NCBI GenBank assembly: GCA_001598975.1
Contig: BBXU01001254.1
Coordinates: forward strand, 1-17,024
Direction of reading: 5' to 3'
From: Parachlorella kessleri
Lineage: Eukaryota; Chlorophyta; Trebouxiophyceae; Chlorellales; Chlorellaceae
DNA length: 17,024 nucleotides
Shown here: in pieces, positions 1 through 17,024 of the stretch
Numbering within the stretch: the stretch's first letter is position 1
Layout: the number at the start of each line of letters is the position of its first letter
Notes under the pieces: generated by a model
Seen by the model: the letters and a program-made list of their open reading frames with translations, nothing else
Told to the model about the DNA's origin: nothing
The model's database searches: none
Made by a program: the position numbers and the translations under genes

Positions 1-1
1 C

Positions 2-775
2 CAAGGTGCACCAGCAGCAGCAGCAGGCCCTCTCCCAGCCCCGCAGGCCAGCCAACCAGCAGGCGCCAGCAGCCAGTCCAGGTGGCGGCCAGACATTTGG
101 GTGGGCGGCAGCGTGCTTCGCTGGGTTGAGAAGTTCAAGTACCTCGGCAGCCACTTCACACACAACATTGACCTGAACACTGAGCTAGGCTATCGGCGTT
201 CGCTTGGTGCGGCTGTGTCTTGGAGGTTGTGGGGTCCCTTCTTCAGCCAGCGGTGTATTAAGCTGCACACTAGGCTGACTGTGTTCAAGGTGCTAGTGCT
301 GTCGGTAGTGCTGTATGGCTGTAAGTCACTGGCGCTGACCTGCGCTCAGCAACACCGTTTGGATGTCTTTGTCAAGGGCTGCATGCGCCGGATGCTAGGG
401 TTGAGATGGAGGGACCACATCAGTGATGAGGAGTTGTATAGGCGGTGTGGGCATGAGGACAAGCCCTTCAATAGTGTTGTGGTCCACTGGCGGCGCCGGT
501 CGTTGCGGTTCCTTGGGCACCTGGGGCGTATGCCTGAGTCGCGCTTAGCTAAATGCATCTTATGGGCCACTCTGCCAGACGGGGTGGGGCGGCGGGGGCG
601 GCTTGCCAACCCCTTGCTACCCCAGGTCTATGAGGAGCATCTGAAGCAGCTGGACTTGAGTGGGGCCAGACGGCAGCAGCAGGACAAAATGAACGCTGGG
701 GGCGGCTCGCGGGTTGCCTTCAATTGGCTGTGTGCTTGTGCTATGAAGGACACATGGAGAAGCTTGGTGGGATAG
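2..775 (+). CDS. LINE reverse transcriptase (ORF2-like), C-terminal part
   Basis: The frame is open from base 2 with no stop until TAG at 773-775, so the protein enters from outside the window; a GTG at 101 is not a real start. About 257 residues are visible. The first 30 or so are rich in Ala, Pro, Gln and Ser. Typical LINE post-catalytic motifs follow in order: FKYLGS (near 135-152), a VLYGCK block (near 310-327), a CMRRMLGLRWRD block (near 380-415), then HWRRRSLRFLGHLGRMPESR (near 487-545), and a closing tryptophan-containing helix ending WRSLVG. The catalytic core with the YxDD box and the endonuclease domain would lie upstream. The product would copy element RNA at a nicked target site. 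No frameshift or internal stop is seen, so the copy is intact over this stretch and may be fairly young. The clade (RTE-, Jockey- or L1-like) cannot be told from this piece. Confidence 0.85.
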   Translation, partial: QGAPAAAAGPLPAPQASQPAGASSQSRWRPDIWVGGSVLRWVEKFKYLGSHFTHNIDLNTELGYRRSLGAAVSWRLWGPFFSQRCIKLHTRLTVFKVLVLSVVLYGCKSLALTCAQQHRLDVFVKGCMRRMLGLRWRDHISDEELYRRCGHEDKPFNSVVVHWRRRSLRFLGHLGRMPESRLAKCILWATLPDGVGRRGRLANPLLPQVYEEHLKQLDLSGARRQQQDKMNAGGGSRVAFNWLCACAMKDTWRSLVG

Positions 776-802
776 ACCGTTGGTTGTGCTTTTTGTTGGT
801 TT

Positions 803-818
803 CCCCGTCCGGACGGGG
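803..818. repeat. Perfect 16-bp palindrome in the LINE 3' region
   Basis: The two halves, CCCCGTCC and GGACGGGG, are exact reverse complements with no loop. The site begins 27 bp after the reverse-transcriptase stop codon. In RNA it could form a hairpin of up to about six GC-rich base pairs after opening a small loop. LINE 3' UTRs often carry a structure that their own reverse transcriptase recognises, and this is a candidate for that role by position only. Confidence 0.6.
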
Positions 819-953
819 TGGTGCATGCCATTAAGAATTGGTACTTGGATCTTGTGGTTTGTGGGCATAGTACATCCTGGCTTTTTGTTGGCCCCATTTG
901 GGGGACTCACGGCAGCATGGTCAGGTGGCGGTACGCTGTTAGACTAGACTAGC

Positions 954-1563
954 AGTTCCTCACAACACCACAGCCAACCTGGCAACGATGGGGCCTCACC
1001 ATCAGCCAGAGACGGAGTTCATGCTGATGGGCGGTGCAGCAGGTACAGCATGAGAGGGCAGCGGGGCCCTTCAACCAGAGCGCAACATGCTAATATGCGA
1101 AAACCATGAGGCGGGCTGGCACTATCCCTCAAACCATATCTCGCAACTCTGCCCCCCGACGGCTGGCAGTGCCCCTCCTGCCCAGCAGCTGCTTAACACA
1201 CAACAACTGGTGCGGCAGCAAACGGTAGATGCAGATAGCTTCGAAGTGCAAGGGATGCTCCATGGGGAGCTTCAGGCAATATATCTATTTCATGGTAATA
1301 GGAGAGCTGGCAAGCAATAATTGAAGGTACGGCACGCCTGATCCCATGCCATGACTAGAACACTACAGGGATGGCATCTCCCGCTTTACAATCATGGGCA
1401 GACACGCAAGTAAGCATGGGCACGCAGCCACCACAATATCCCAAACCGCCACACAACACAACAATGTGCTGCGCAAGCTTCAAAACAAAAATCCAACAAT
1501 GACGTGTCAAGTCAGCGATGCAAGTAGAAGTTGAAAGGGCATCAAGCTTCACTAGCCGCGACG
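954..1563. other. Stretch without a gene; holds the TIC21 3' UTR
   Basis: I see no coding signal on either strand here: the open frames are short and match no family I recognise. The part nearest TIC21 (about 1375-1563) is expected to be its 3' UTR, transcribed on the minus strand. The rest is spacer between TIC21 and the LINE fragment. Confidence 0.5.
1386..1390 (-). terminator. Probable TIC21 poly(A) signal (TGTAA)
   Basis: TTACA on the plus strand reads TGTAA on the minus strand, the usual green-algal polyadenylation signal. It starts 174 nt after the TIC21 stop codon and is the first one downstream. Cleavage would be expected some 10-20 nt further, near 1370. Confidence 0.5.
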
Positions 1564-1802
1564 CTACTTGTTCGTAGGTTTCACAACCACGGAGGCAGCA
1601 GAAGGTCGATTCGCAATGATGCGTAGAAGCCAAAGAGACAGTATGAGGCTGAAGAAGTGTGACAATAGCGAGTTGGTCGTGGCCTGCACAACCAAACACA
1701 ACCTCCAAGTTGGCCTGCCAACTAACTGGCCGAAGCGGGAAGTTCATGTATGCAAGCCATGCAAAAATTGGCGAAGGGGAGCCGACGCCGAGCTTGAAAG
1801 TC

Positions 1803-1847
<45 letters not shown>

Positions 1848-3476
1848 CAAGCAGGTTTTCACACTTACCAGCTACCTGAACCAGGGTCCTCGGCACTGCT
1901 AAAAGCCGCTATCGCATCCCGCCAAGTCTACATGTGGTCTTTAACTTGCCGAGCTCACCTGAACATTGAAGACATCAAACGCCAGCACCGGATTCCATGC
2001 TGTGGTATTGGTGGCCATGAAAGGGTTCACGGTGGCGCTCGTGAGAGTCTTCGCCACCAAAAGGCCAATGGTAGCTTGCAGCCCAAGCAACGTTGCTGCG
2101 GCCCCCAAGACATTGATAATGGCGCCCTGCACACGCCGAACAGTGTACGCCTGCCATTAGGCAAGGAGAAACACAATGTGCCCCTGGTATGGTGCGTCCC
2201 AGGGTGTGCACACATCACAGGAAACATCCCACACCTAGTCTAGTACAGGCACTAAAGGACATCAAGCCGACCATTAACGCCCGAGTGCCTGGTTGTTGGG
2301 ATCTATAGACATCCCAGCAAAGATCAAGGCACCCGTAGGATCGGGCATATATGCCACTCGGTCAGCTGCCACACTACATGCTGGCAATGTGGGCAGGACC
2401 AAATAAAACCAGCGACCTCACCTTCTCAAGCATGTTGATAACATCAGACCGCCGAATCTTGGGCGCTGTCTCAACGCTTGCTGCTTCGAGGAAGGCTTTC
2501 AACTTCAGTGACAGCCGGGTATATCCAAAAGACCAGAAGGTGCTGAGAAAGCCCATGATAATGCCAAAGAGGGTCAAGTATAGGGAGATGCTAGGGCTGT
2601 TCTGCAGGCACAACACATACGGTTAGCTCGCTATACGTATGCCGTTCCGGCTAGCTACAATACCACATTGGCCCAGGCGAGCAATCAGTACAATGGAAGA
2701 AGCTCATACCACCCATGCCCTCCCGCCATAACAATCAGGCACCATTGCAGTCCACAGCCAAACACAGAGCACTGAACGCTGCCCCTGGCCCCCTAAGTCG
2801 TCTACCTCATCGCAACGTTGTTGCCAGGCCAGAGAAGCAGCATCATCGCCCTCACCTGGGCTGTGAATGCCATGGAAAAGAGGAGAATGACCGCAGCAAT
2901 GGTGGTCAAAACCAGCTGCGTCCAAAAGCTGATCCAGCCGTAGCGTCTGCAGGCATTGGCTGCCTTCTTAAGGTTTTCCCGCGCCACTTCTGACACCTGC
3001 AGCCCATCACTAGCCTCGCTGGCCGCTGCTGGTCCTGAGCCAGGTGAAGCTGCTGCTGCTGCCGCAGTCGCCAGCAGTGGCAACCTTGGGCGCCCTTGTG
3101 AGCTAGGTAGTCTCTGCAGCGAAGCACGGTAACAGTGTAGCGCAGCTGCGTGATAGATACGGGACAAGTGTTTGACAAGGACAGGACTATACAGGAGTAC
3201 ACACCCGTGCAGCAATTATTCAAGATGAAGCCCTACTGACACACAGCTAGACTTGCTCTATGGGACGGTTGAACAGCACCTCTTGGGCTTTGAACAGCTG
3301 CCAGTGCAAGGAACGGGTGCAACCCAGCGGCATACCTGCACTTGGGCGCTATAAGCCTGCTTCGCACATGGTTTCCATGACGACGCAGGCCTGACAAGGG
3401 CCGGTACATGAGCTCTGGCAGAAGAGGGCCGAAGGAGCAACCTCGACTTCAAGCCCAGGAAGCTTGCAGTCTGCAT
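1564..3476 (-). CDS. TIC21: TIC21/PIC1 chloroplast inner-envelope membrane protein (DUF3611 family), five exons
   Basis: Exons on the minus strand: 3476-3336, 3113-2856, 2601-2422, 2126-1959, 1683-1564, all with GT-AG introns in phase 0. The spliced protein is 288 aa, close to the roughly 296 aa of the plant protein. Residues 1-47 (starting MQTASFLGLKSRLLLRPSSA) and the Ala-rich stretch that follows look like a chloroplast transit peptide: Ser, Ala and Arg rich with hardly any acidic residue. Four hydrophobic helices lie at about 107-131 (WISFWTQLVL...), 138-163 (including FWSFGYTRLS), 194-221 (including LLGLQATIGLLVAKTL) and 250-273 (SLLSHFFSLILSLWLLR). These blocks match plant TIC21 as I recall it. 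Known: TIC21/PIC1 sits in the inner envelope and has been described both as part of the protein import machinery and as an iron permease; the sequence does not decide between them. The ATG at 3476 is chosen because the exon 2 frame has no ATG of its own and exon 1 joins it in phase with a typical transit peptide. Exons 3, 4 and 5 each carry about one helix. The family call is firm; exon 1 is the least certain exon. Confidence 0.9.
1804..1855. repeat. CAGG tetranucleotide microsatellite in TIC21 intron 4
   Basis: About eleven perfect CAGG units run from 1804 to 1847, followed by a slightly decayed unit up to 1855. The tract lies inside the last TIC21 intron (1684-1958), so the pre-mRNA carries it as CCUG repeats. 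It also creates an artificial Gly-Arg-Gln-Ala repeat in plus-strand open frames, which is not a protein. Confidence 0.95.
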
Positions 3477-3818
3477 TGTTTCGGAAAAGAAAGCCCGAGA
3501 ATAAGCCGCAGTGGAAGAGATGCAGAAATGTCAAGGGAGCCTGACCAGACGAGTTTTTTAAGGTTGGTGTGATCCCTAACTTGATAAAGTTTGAGATCAA
3601 GGGTGGCTGCAAAACCATCTGGAAGTCCCGCCAGTGGGTGCCAAGTCAGCTTTGGAGGACTGCAAGCTGTGCACTGCTCCTCAAAAGGGCAAGTACAAAT
3701 GCATTTCACCACCAAGTACATGTGCAGCATCACATCCTAGATAGAGGTATTAGTTCCGAGAGCCCAAGAGCAACTTGTCCCATCTTGCCCAGGCAGCCTT
3801 TTTATACGCGGCTCAAGC
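3477..3818. promoter_or_regulatory. Divergent intergenic region between TIC21 and the cupin gene
   Basis: This 342-bp gap lies between the TIC21 ATG (minus strand) and the cupin ATG (plus strand), so it must hold both promoters or their 5' UTRs. On the minus strand, TATAAAAAGG at 3806-3797 is a good TATA-box match and would drive TIC21 with a 5' leader of about 300 nt. Such a leader would contain several upstream ATGs, including a start-stop ATGTGA at 3735-3730, so either the true start lies closer in or the leader is regulated. The same element sits only about 13 bp before the cupin ATG, too near to act as its TATA box in the usual way. Confidence 0.45.
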
Positions 3819-4786
3819 ATGGTCAGCTCCACCCATGACCATCATGAATGGTTACGCAAGCGAAAGTTTAAAACGCCCGTAACGAGAGAGGACGTTGAAA
3901 AGGACTGGAAACCAAGGGGCTTTACATGTAGCTTGTTCACAGACGCTCAAGGTGGGCGCCAGTCAGATACTGCAGTGCACAGTTGTAATATGGCATAAGC
4001 CTGTACTACTTCAGTCTACGAAGATATGTGCTCCTAAGCCGACCCTGGCGCGTATGTGTAAGAACACAGCAACTGCAGCAACTGTGACGTGTTCTTGGTG
4101 GCAGGTGTGGTGCCATTAGGGAGAAGAGTTAGGGCCGACTGTACTGACAGGGCGGGATGTACTTATGCCCTGCTGATTGACTATTGAGGGTGTTGCACTA
4201 GCAAGGCTTGTATTACGGCCGGATGCGATTATGCAACGGTTTTGCGGAGGCAGGTAGTGCGATTAAGATGGAAATGCATGGGACAGGAAGGGCTCATGCA
4301 GCAGTGTGACGGGTGCCAGCTGCGTCAGTAAGCAGGAGTGCGATTTGCGTCATAGCCGACCTGGGTCTGACAAGGAGGCGTGTAAGGCAGGCCCTGGGGT
4401 GCCTTTTGGTGACGGCGGCAGGTAGTGCAACTTGCAGGTTAGCTCAGCCCAGGTTTTTTGGAGGGATGCAAAGGATGCCCCAAGTGTCAAAACGGGGTAC
4501 ATCTCTCTTGCAGTTGCCTTTGCTTCAGCTTTCTTCCCGTGGTGCGACAGAATAGATGTAACAGAATGCTGCATGTGCACGGCATGCTGCAGGGGATCGG
4601 GAGCGCAACTTCAAGCACAGCGACGACGAGCTGATATGCTCAGTGTCAGGTGGCCTGGAGGTCACCATTGACACCGAGATAGTCCAGCTGCAGCCTGGGG
4701 ATGAGGTCTTCATCCCAGCGGGTGTGCAGCATAGCACTAAGAAAGTGGGAGCCCCGGTGGCAGAGTGGCTCTACGGCTACGGCTGA
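3819..4786 (+). CDS. Small single-domain cupin protein, two exons
   Basis: Exons 3819-3951 and 4593-4786 join across a phase-1 GT-AG intron of 641 bp, giving 108 aa. The N-terminus contains a VTREDVEKDWKPRGF-type helix and strand (about 28-42). Cupin motif 1 begins at Gly45 and runs through HSDDEL (53-58) to Gly64. Cupin motif 2 is GDEVFIPAGVQH (80-91). The protein ends in WLYGYG. The first His of the canonical HxH is Phe51, while His53, Glu57 and His91 remain; the usual Asn of motif 2 is Lys95. No targeting peptide or membrane helix is seen, so it is probably cytosolic. The layout (short N-terminus, one cupin, WLYGY end) resembles small bacterial cupins of unknown function. The substrate and reaction cannot be named. 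The start is the only in-frame ATG in exon 1; the joined frame restores a continuous cupin fold, which supports the splice. The gene is divergent from TIC21 and converges on NDUFAF7. Confidence 0.8.
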
Positions 4787-4818
4787 CTTGGCATTTCATA
4801 CCTGAAAATCTTCCATTG

Positions 4819-4823
4819 TTACA
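4819..4823 (-). terminator. Probable NDUFAF7 poly(A) signal (TGTAA)
   Basis: TTACA on the plus strand is TGTAA on the minus strand. It begins 43 nt after the NDUFAF7 stop codon and would end the transcript close to the end of the cupin coding region (4786). Confidence 0.5.
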
Positions 4824-4865
4824 GGGCTAGCTTACACGGGTGTACAAGCCTGCTGTATGCTCATA

Positions 4866-8248
<3,383 letters not shown>

Positions 8249-8574
8249 ATGACAAAAAGAACCTTCTATCCAGGTTTAATGTTCCAAGGGTCTGATCATC
8301 ATAGAAATGGCACCCCTACAGCCTTGGATCTTGGCAGCGGTAGCGCCCAAGACTGGCGGGATCAATAGAGTTTGCGTGAGGTCCACCCCACAGCTGTCCA
8401 GGGTTCCTAACTGCCAACGCTGAGTACTTGGGGCCCGCTGCTTGGCTCGGCAGTGGAGGCGGGGTGCTCACGATCGGCGTTTCTTGGCATGTCTCTCAGA
8501 TGTGCCCGCTGGGACTAGTTTAGACCTAGAACCACTGTGATCACGTTGGGTGTAGCAGTTTCAGACCCGTACCG
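8249..8574. promoter_or_regulatory. Divergent promoter region between NDUFAF7 and LETM1
   Basis: The 326 bp between the two start codons must carry both 5' UTRs and promoters. I see no convincing TATA box in either direction and no repeated motif. On the LETM1 side there are two short upstream ATGs that overlap each other (8489 and 8500), described separately. Confidence 0.5.
8489..8523 (+). other. Two overlapping short upstream ORFs before LETM1
   Basis: An ATG at 8489 opens a nine-codon frame closed by TAG at 8516-8518. An ATG at 8500 opens a seven-codon frame closed by TAG at 8521-8523. Both end 52-57 nt before the LETM1 start at 8575. They matter only if transcription starts upstream of 8489, which the sequence does not show. 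Confidence 0.3.
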
Positions 8575-15146
<6,572 letters not shown>

Positions 15147-16069
15147 AGAGTTGTGGGCTTCGCCGTACCAGTGTTAGGAGGACGCAGCGCCCAGGTGTCT
15201 CTAAGGCACGCGTAATGGCGAAGAGACGGCTGCCACCAGCACTGGGGGTAACTCCTGGTGGCATTTGGCGGCGAGCTGGACTGTGTTGAGTGGCGGAGCG
15301 GTGTCAGGCAGCTTTTCTCGATGGTGGCAAGCATTGCCAAGTGAGGTGGGGGTGTGATGGGCTTTAGAAGTGCTGTCCCTGGCTGGCGACAATGATGGAG
15401 GAGGCCTGGAGAGGAGACTGCATAAGGTTCTTGTCATCCCCATCAGCCTCCTTCTAGCCGAGGGGGGCGAGGTGCCGAATATGAGTTGGGCGCTTGCCTA
15501 ATCCTCCCTTTTGTGCTGCCTGAACCCTACAAAACACTCGCTTGCGCTTGATGTAACACTGCAGCAACTTGCATGATACTGTGATGCTTGCTCACAGACT
15601 GTAAACAGAATGAAGCTTACCAAATCCCCTGGTTTTGTGTTGTGCTTGTTGTCTTTCATAGGTCGGGTGGCAATTTGCTTACGAACGCCCCCTCCCTTTT
15701 GCACCCAATGCTTGGCGGTCCTGTTTGTTATGATTCATGATGACTGGAAGAACTTAAAACGCGTCCAGGCCCCTTTTCTGCCTTCTGATGTGGAAACATG
15801 TATAAGTGCAACATGTGTTAGCAGCAGGTGTCGTGCGAACCAACAAAATCCGTGCAGTGTAACCCCCAAGGGATGTGCAGCAAGCAACATGACATCAACA
15901 ATCCAGCAAATTGCAGAGCTGATGCAGTTAGTGATCAGGCACAGGGCATCCCGGCACAAGCTCAGGTGGCTGGCCGCCTTTGCTACTCCTTCTCTGCCTG
16001 GCTGCAGCCTTGTCGGAATGGCAAACATCAATGATGTGAAGGCTAAAATGACGTGATGCCCCTTACAAG
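15147..16069. other. LETM1 3' UTR and convergent spacer, with three TGTAA signals
   Basis: After the LETM1 stop (15144-15146) there is no coding signal I can support. TGTAA occurs on the plus strand at 15552-15556, 15600-15604 and 15858-15862, that is 406, 454 and 712 nt after the stop. One of the first two is the likely LETM1 poly(A) signal. The remainder is spacer before the minus-strand gene that ends at 16070. Confidence 0.5.
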
Positions 16070-16540
16070 CTACCGTCGTCGCCACGCTAATGCTGCCACC
16101 GCAAGGCCTGTGGCCATGCCAGCTGCAAACTGCGGGCTGCACACCGCCCCCCTCACCACCTGCCACGATCGCTGCCAGCCAGGCGCCTCGTGGCTGCTGT
16201 GCTTGGGGCGCTTCACCCCATTCACCCCTTGTGACAGCAGGGGCTGGCCAGCCACGCTCTCAGCCTCCCGCACCACAAACTCAACCATGCTGGCGCCGCC
16301 TGGGCCCCCAGCAGGGGCCCCCGCCGCAGCCAAGGCAGCCTCGGCTGCTGCAGCCAGCTCTCCATCGGTTGGAAGCACGGAGCCAAAGGCCGAGAGCTCC
16401 CCCAATACTTGGCCTGGCGGGGCAGCAGACCCCACCGCCGCCACGGCTGCAGCTGTGGCACTGGCTGCACCCAGCTGCAGGCCCACCGCGAAGGACATGA
16501 GGCGCGCGTCAACACCCCAGCCCTTGGCTCGCTTGGTCTC
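16070..16540 (-). CDS. Probable last exon of an unrecognised minus-strand gene with a C-terminal membrane helix
   Basis: A minus-strand frame of 156 codons runs from a good acceptor (a CTGCCCTGCAG run ending at 16541) to TAG at 16072-16070. No plausible ATG start precedes it, so upstream exons should lie to the right, perhaps beyond the window. It begins ETKRAKGWGV, continues with a long Ala/Gly-rich stretch including an acidic patch, and contains VEFVVREAES. It ends with a hydrophobic helix (FAAGMATGLAVAALAW) and Arg-Arg-Arg, like a tail-anchored membrane protein whose C-terminus faces a basic tail. I do not recognise the family. The Ala bias is common in GC-rich algal exons and also in chance frames, so part of this frame could be spurious. 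A TGTAA lies only 2 bases after the stop, which is unusually close. The gene converges on LETM1. Confidence 0.4.
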   Translation of the reverse strand, partial: ETKRAKGWGVDARLMSFAVGLQLGAASATAAAVAAVGSAAPPGQVLGELSAFGSVLPTDGELAAAAEAALAAAGAPAGGPGGASMVEFVVREAESVAGQPLLSQGVNGVKRPKHSSHEAPGWQRSWQVVRGAVCSPQFAAGMATGLAVAALAWRRR

Positions 16541-17024
16541 CTGCAGGGCAGAGTGCAAGGCAGCCAGGTGCCAAGTTTCTCCTCTGGCACGCACCCAGCA
16601 GTGTGCTGTTTGCAAGGGACGTCATGCACCAGGCCTGGCAAGCATGAATGGGGCACAGGGATGAACAAATGTAGCCTTCCCAGGTGCGGTGCTCGCTGCC
16701 TTCCCCTTACTTCACCTATATTTTCTAGGGCACACCGACAGTGGACGCCTTCACCAAGTCACCCTAGGTACCCAGCCCCCCCTATTATTCCTATATACTC
16801 ACTGTCAAAGGGCTGCCTTCCCCACGCCGTCCTGCCGAGTTACCCACAGGTCCATGCCTTCCCCAGGTAACCCCTCTGGTATATATTTCCGTTCATATAT
16901 AAGCACAAAAGCACAGCCCAAGCCCACCCCAGGTACACCTCTCCACCAAGTTTCTAAGTGTACACGGTTGCGTTACTGTCAGTGTGTTTGCAGCCTGTCC
17001 CCCCTTCTAATTCTGCCTGCTCTT
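16541..17024. other. Right-edge stretch, no exon resolved
   Basis: It is probably intron or upstream sequence of the minus-strand gene ending at 16070. The motifs CCTTCCCC and CCCAGGTA recur several times at irregular spacing, suggesting a decayed local duplication. A plus-strand TATATAAG at 16896-16903 resembles a TATA box and could belong to a rightward gene beginning beyond the window, but no ATG follows it here. Confidence 0.35.

Larger units (their letters stand above)
1..953 (+). mobile_element. 3' end of a non-LTR (LINE) retrotransposon, cut by the left window edge
   Basis: Seen: a long open frame with reverse-transcriptase C-terminal motifs ends at 775. It is followed by about 180 bp of non-coding, GT-rich sequence containing a perfect 16-bp palindrome, and then a short TAGAC-type direct repeat near 941-952. 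No poly(A) tail and no LTR are visible. Known: many LINEs of green algae end in short tandem repeats rather than poly(A). Inferred: the 3' border is near 953, just after the TAGAC repeats. The border is approximate because the 5' end and any target-site duplication lie outside the window or cannot be recognised. The orientation (+) is opposite to TIC21, whose 3' side lies next to it. Confidence 0.7.

Noticed and set aside
1798..1855. CRISPR-like array
   Set aside because: The units are 4 bp with no spacers; it is a simple microsatellite.
1659..2243. Plus-strand frame with a Gly-Arg-Gln-Ala repeat protein
   Set aside because: The repeat is the CAGG microsatellite read as codons; the rest is antisense to TIC21 exon 4.
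3449..3733. Minus-strand frame upstream of TIC21 starting near 3733
   Set aside because: It has no recognisable domain, and the TIC21 start at 3476 in another frame gives a proper transit peptide with in-phase splicing.
4438..4495. Possible extra cupin exon (frame reading VFWRDAKDAPSVKTG)
   Set aside because: It can be joined in phase to the last exon, but exon 3819-3951 joins in phase too and supplies the expected N-terminus and Gly45; no splice phase fits both.

Overview
The window looks like nuclear DNA of a green alga (chlorophyte). The genes are intron-dense with GT-AG introns. They encode plastid and mitochondrial proteins with N-terminal targeting sequences. TGTAA, the green-algal polyadenylation signal, follows most of the stop codons, one intron carries short TTTAGGG/TTTTAGGG telomere-type units, and a LINE fragment lies at the left edge. 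The species and class cannot be fixed from the sequence. All gene models below were assembled by hand from reading frame, splice consensus, intron phase and recalled protein-family similarity; no search was run.

Layout: (1) 1-~953 (+): 3' end of a non-LTR retrotransposon, with an open reverse-transcriptase frame running in from the left edge to a stop at 773-775. (2) 1564-3476 (-): a five-exon gene for TIC21/PIC1 (288 aa), a four-helix protein of the chloroplast inner envelope. (3) 3819-4786 (+): a two-exon gene for a small single-domain cupin (108 aa), divergent from TIC21 across 342 bp. (4) 4866-8248 (-): a nine-exon gene for NDUFAF7/MidA (474 aa), the mitochondrial arginine methyltransferase needed for complex I assembly; it converges on the cupin gene with only 79 bp between the stop codons. 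(5) 8575-15146 (+): a fifteen-exon gene for LETM1 (790 aa), the mitochondrial inner-membrane cation/proton exchanger, with a canonical C-terminal EF-hand; it is divergent from NDUFAF7 across 326 bp. (6) 16070-~16540 (-): the probable last exon of an unrecognised gene whose protein ends in a hydrophobic helix and Arg-Arg-Arg.

The genes do not form an operon-like system; they are ordinary organelle housekeeping genes. The arrangement is two head-to-head pairs joined by one tail-to-tail junction. One pair (NDUFAF7/LETM1) encodes two proteins of the mitochondrial inner membrane and matrix and could share a promoter. At the tail-to-tail junction, the first cupin poly(A) signal lies beyond the last NDUFAF7 exon, which predicts overlapping antisense transcripts.

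I found no credible new defence, CRISPR or biosynthetic system. The points most worth a second look are the inverted telomere-type repeat in LETM1 intron 10, the GGGT tract that forms the LETM1 intron 11 splice donor, the CCTG microsatellite in a TIC21 intron, the 41-nt NDUFAF7 microexon, and the cupin that has lost one metal-binding histidine.
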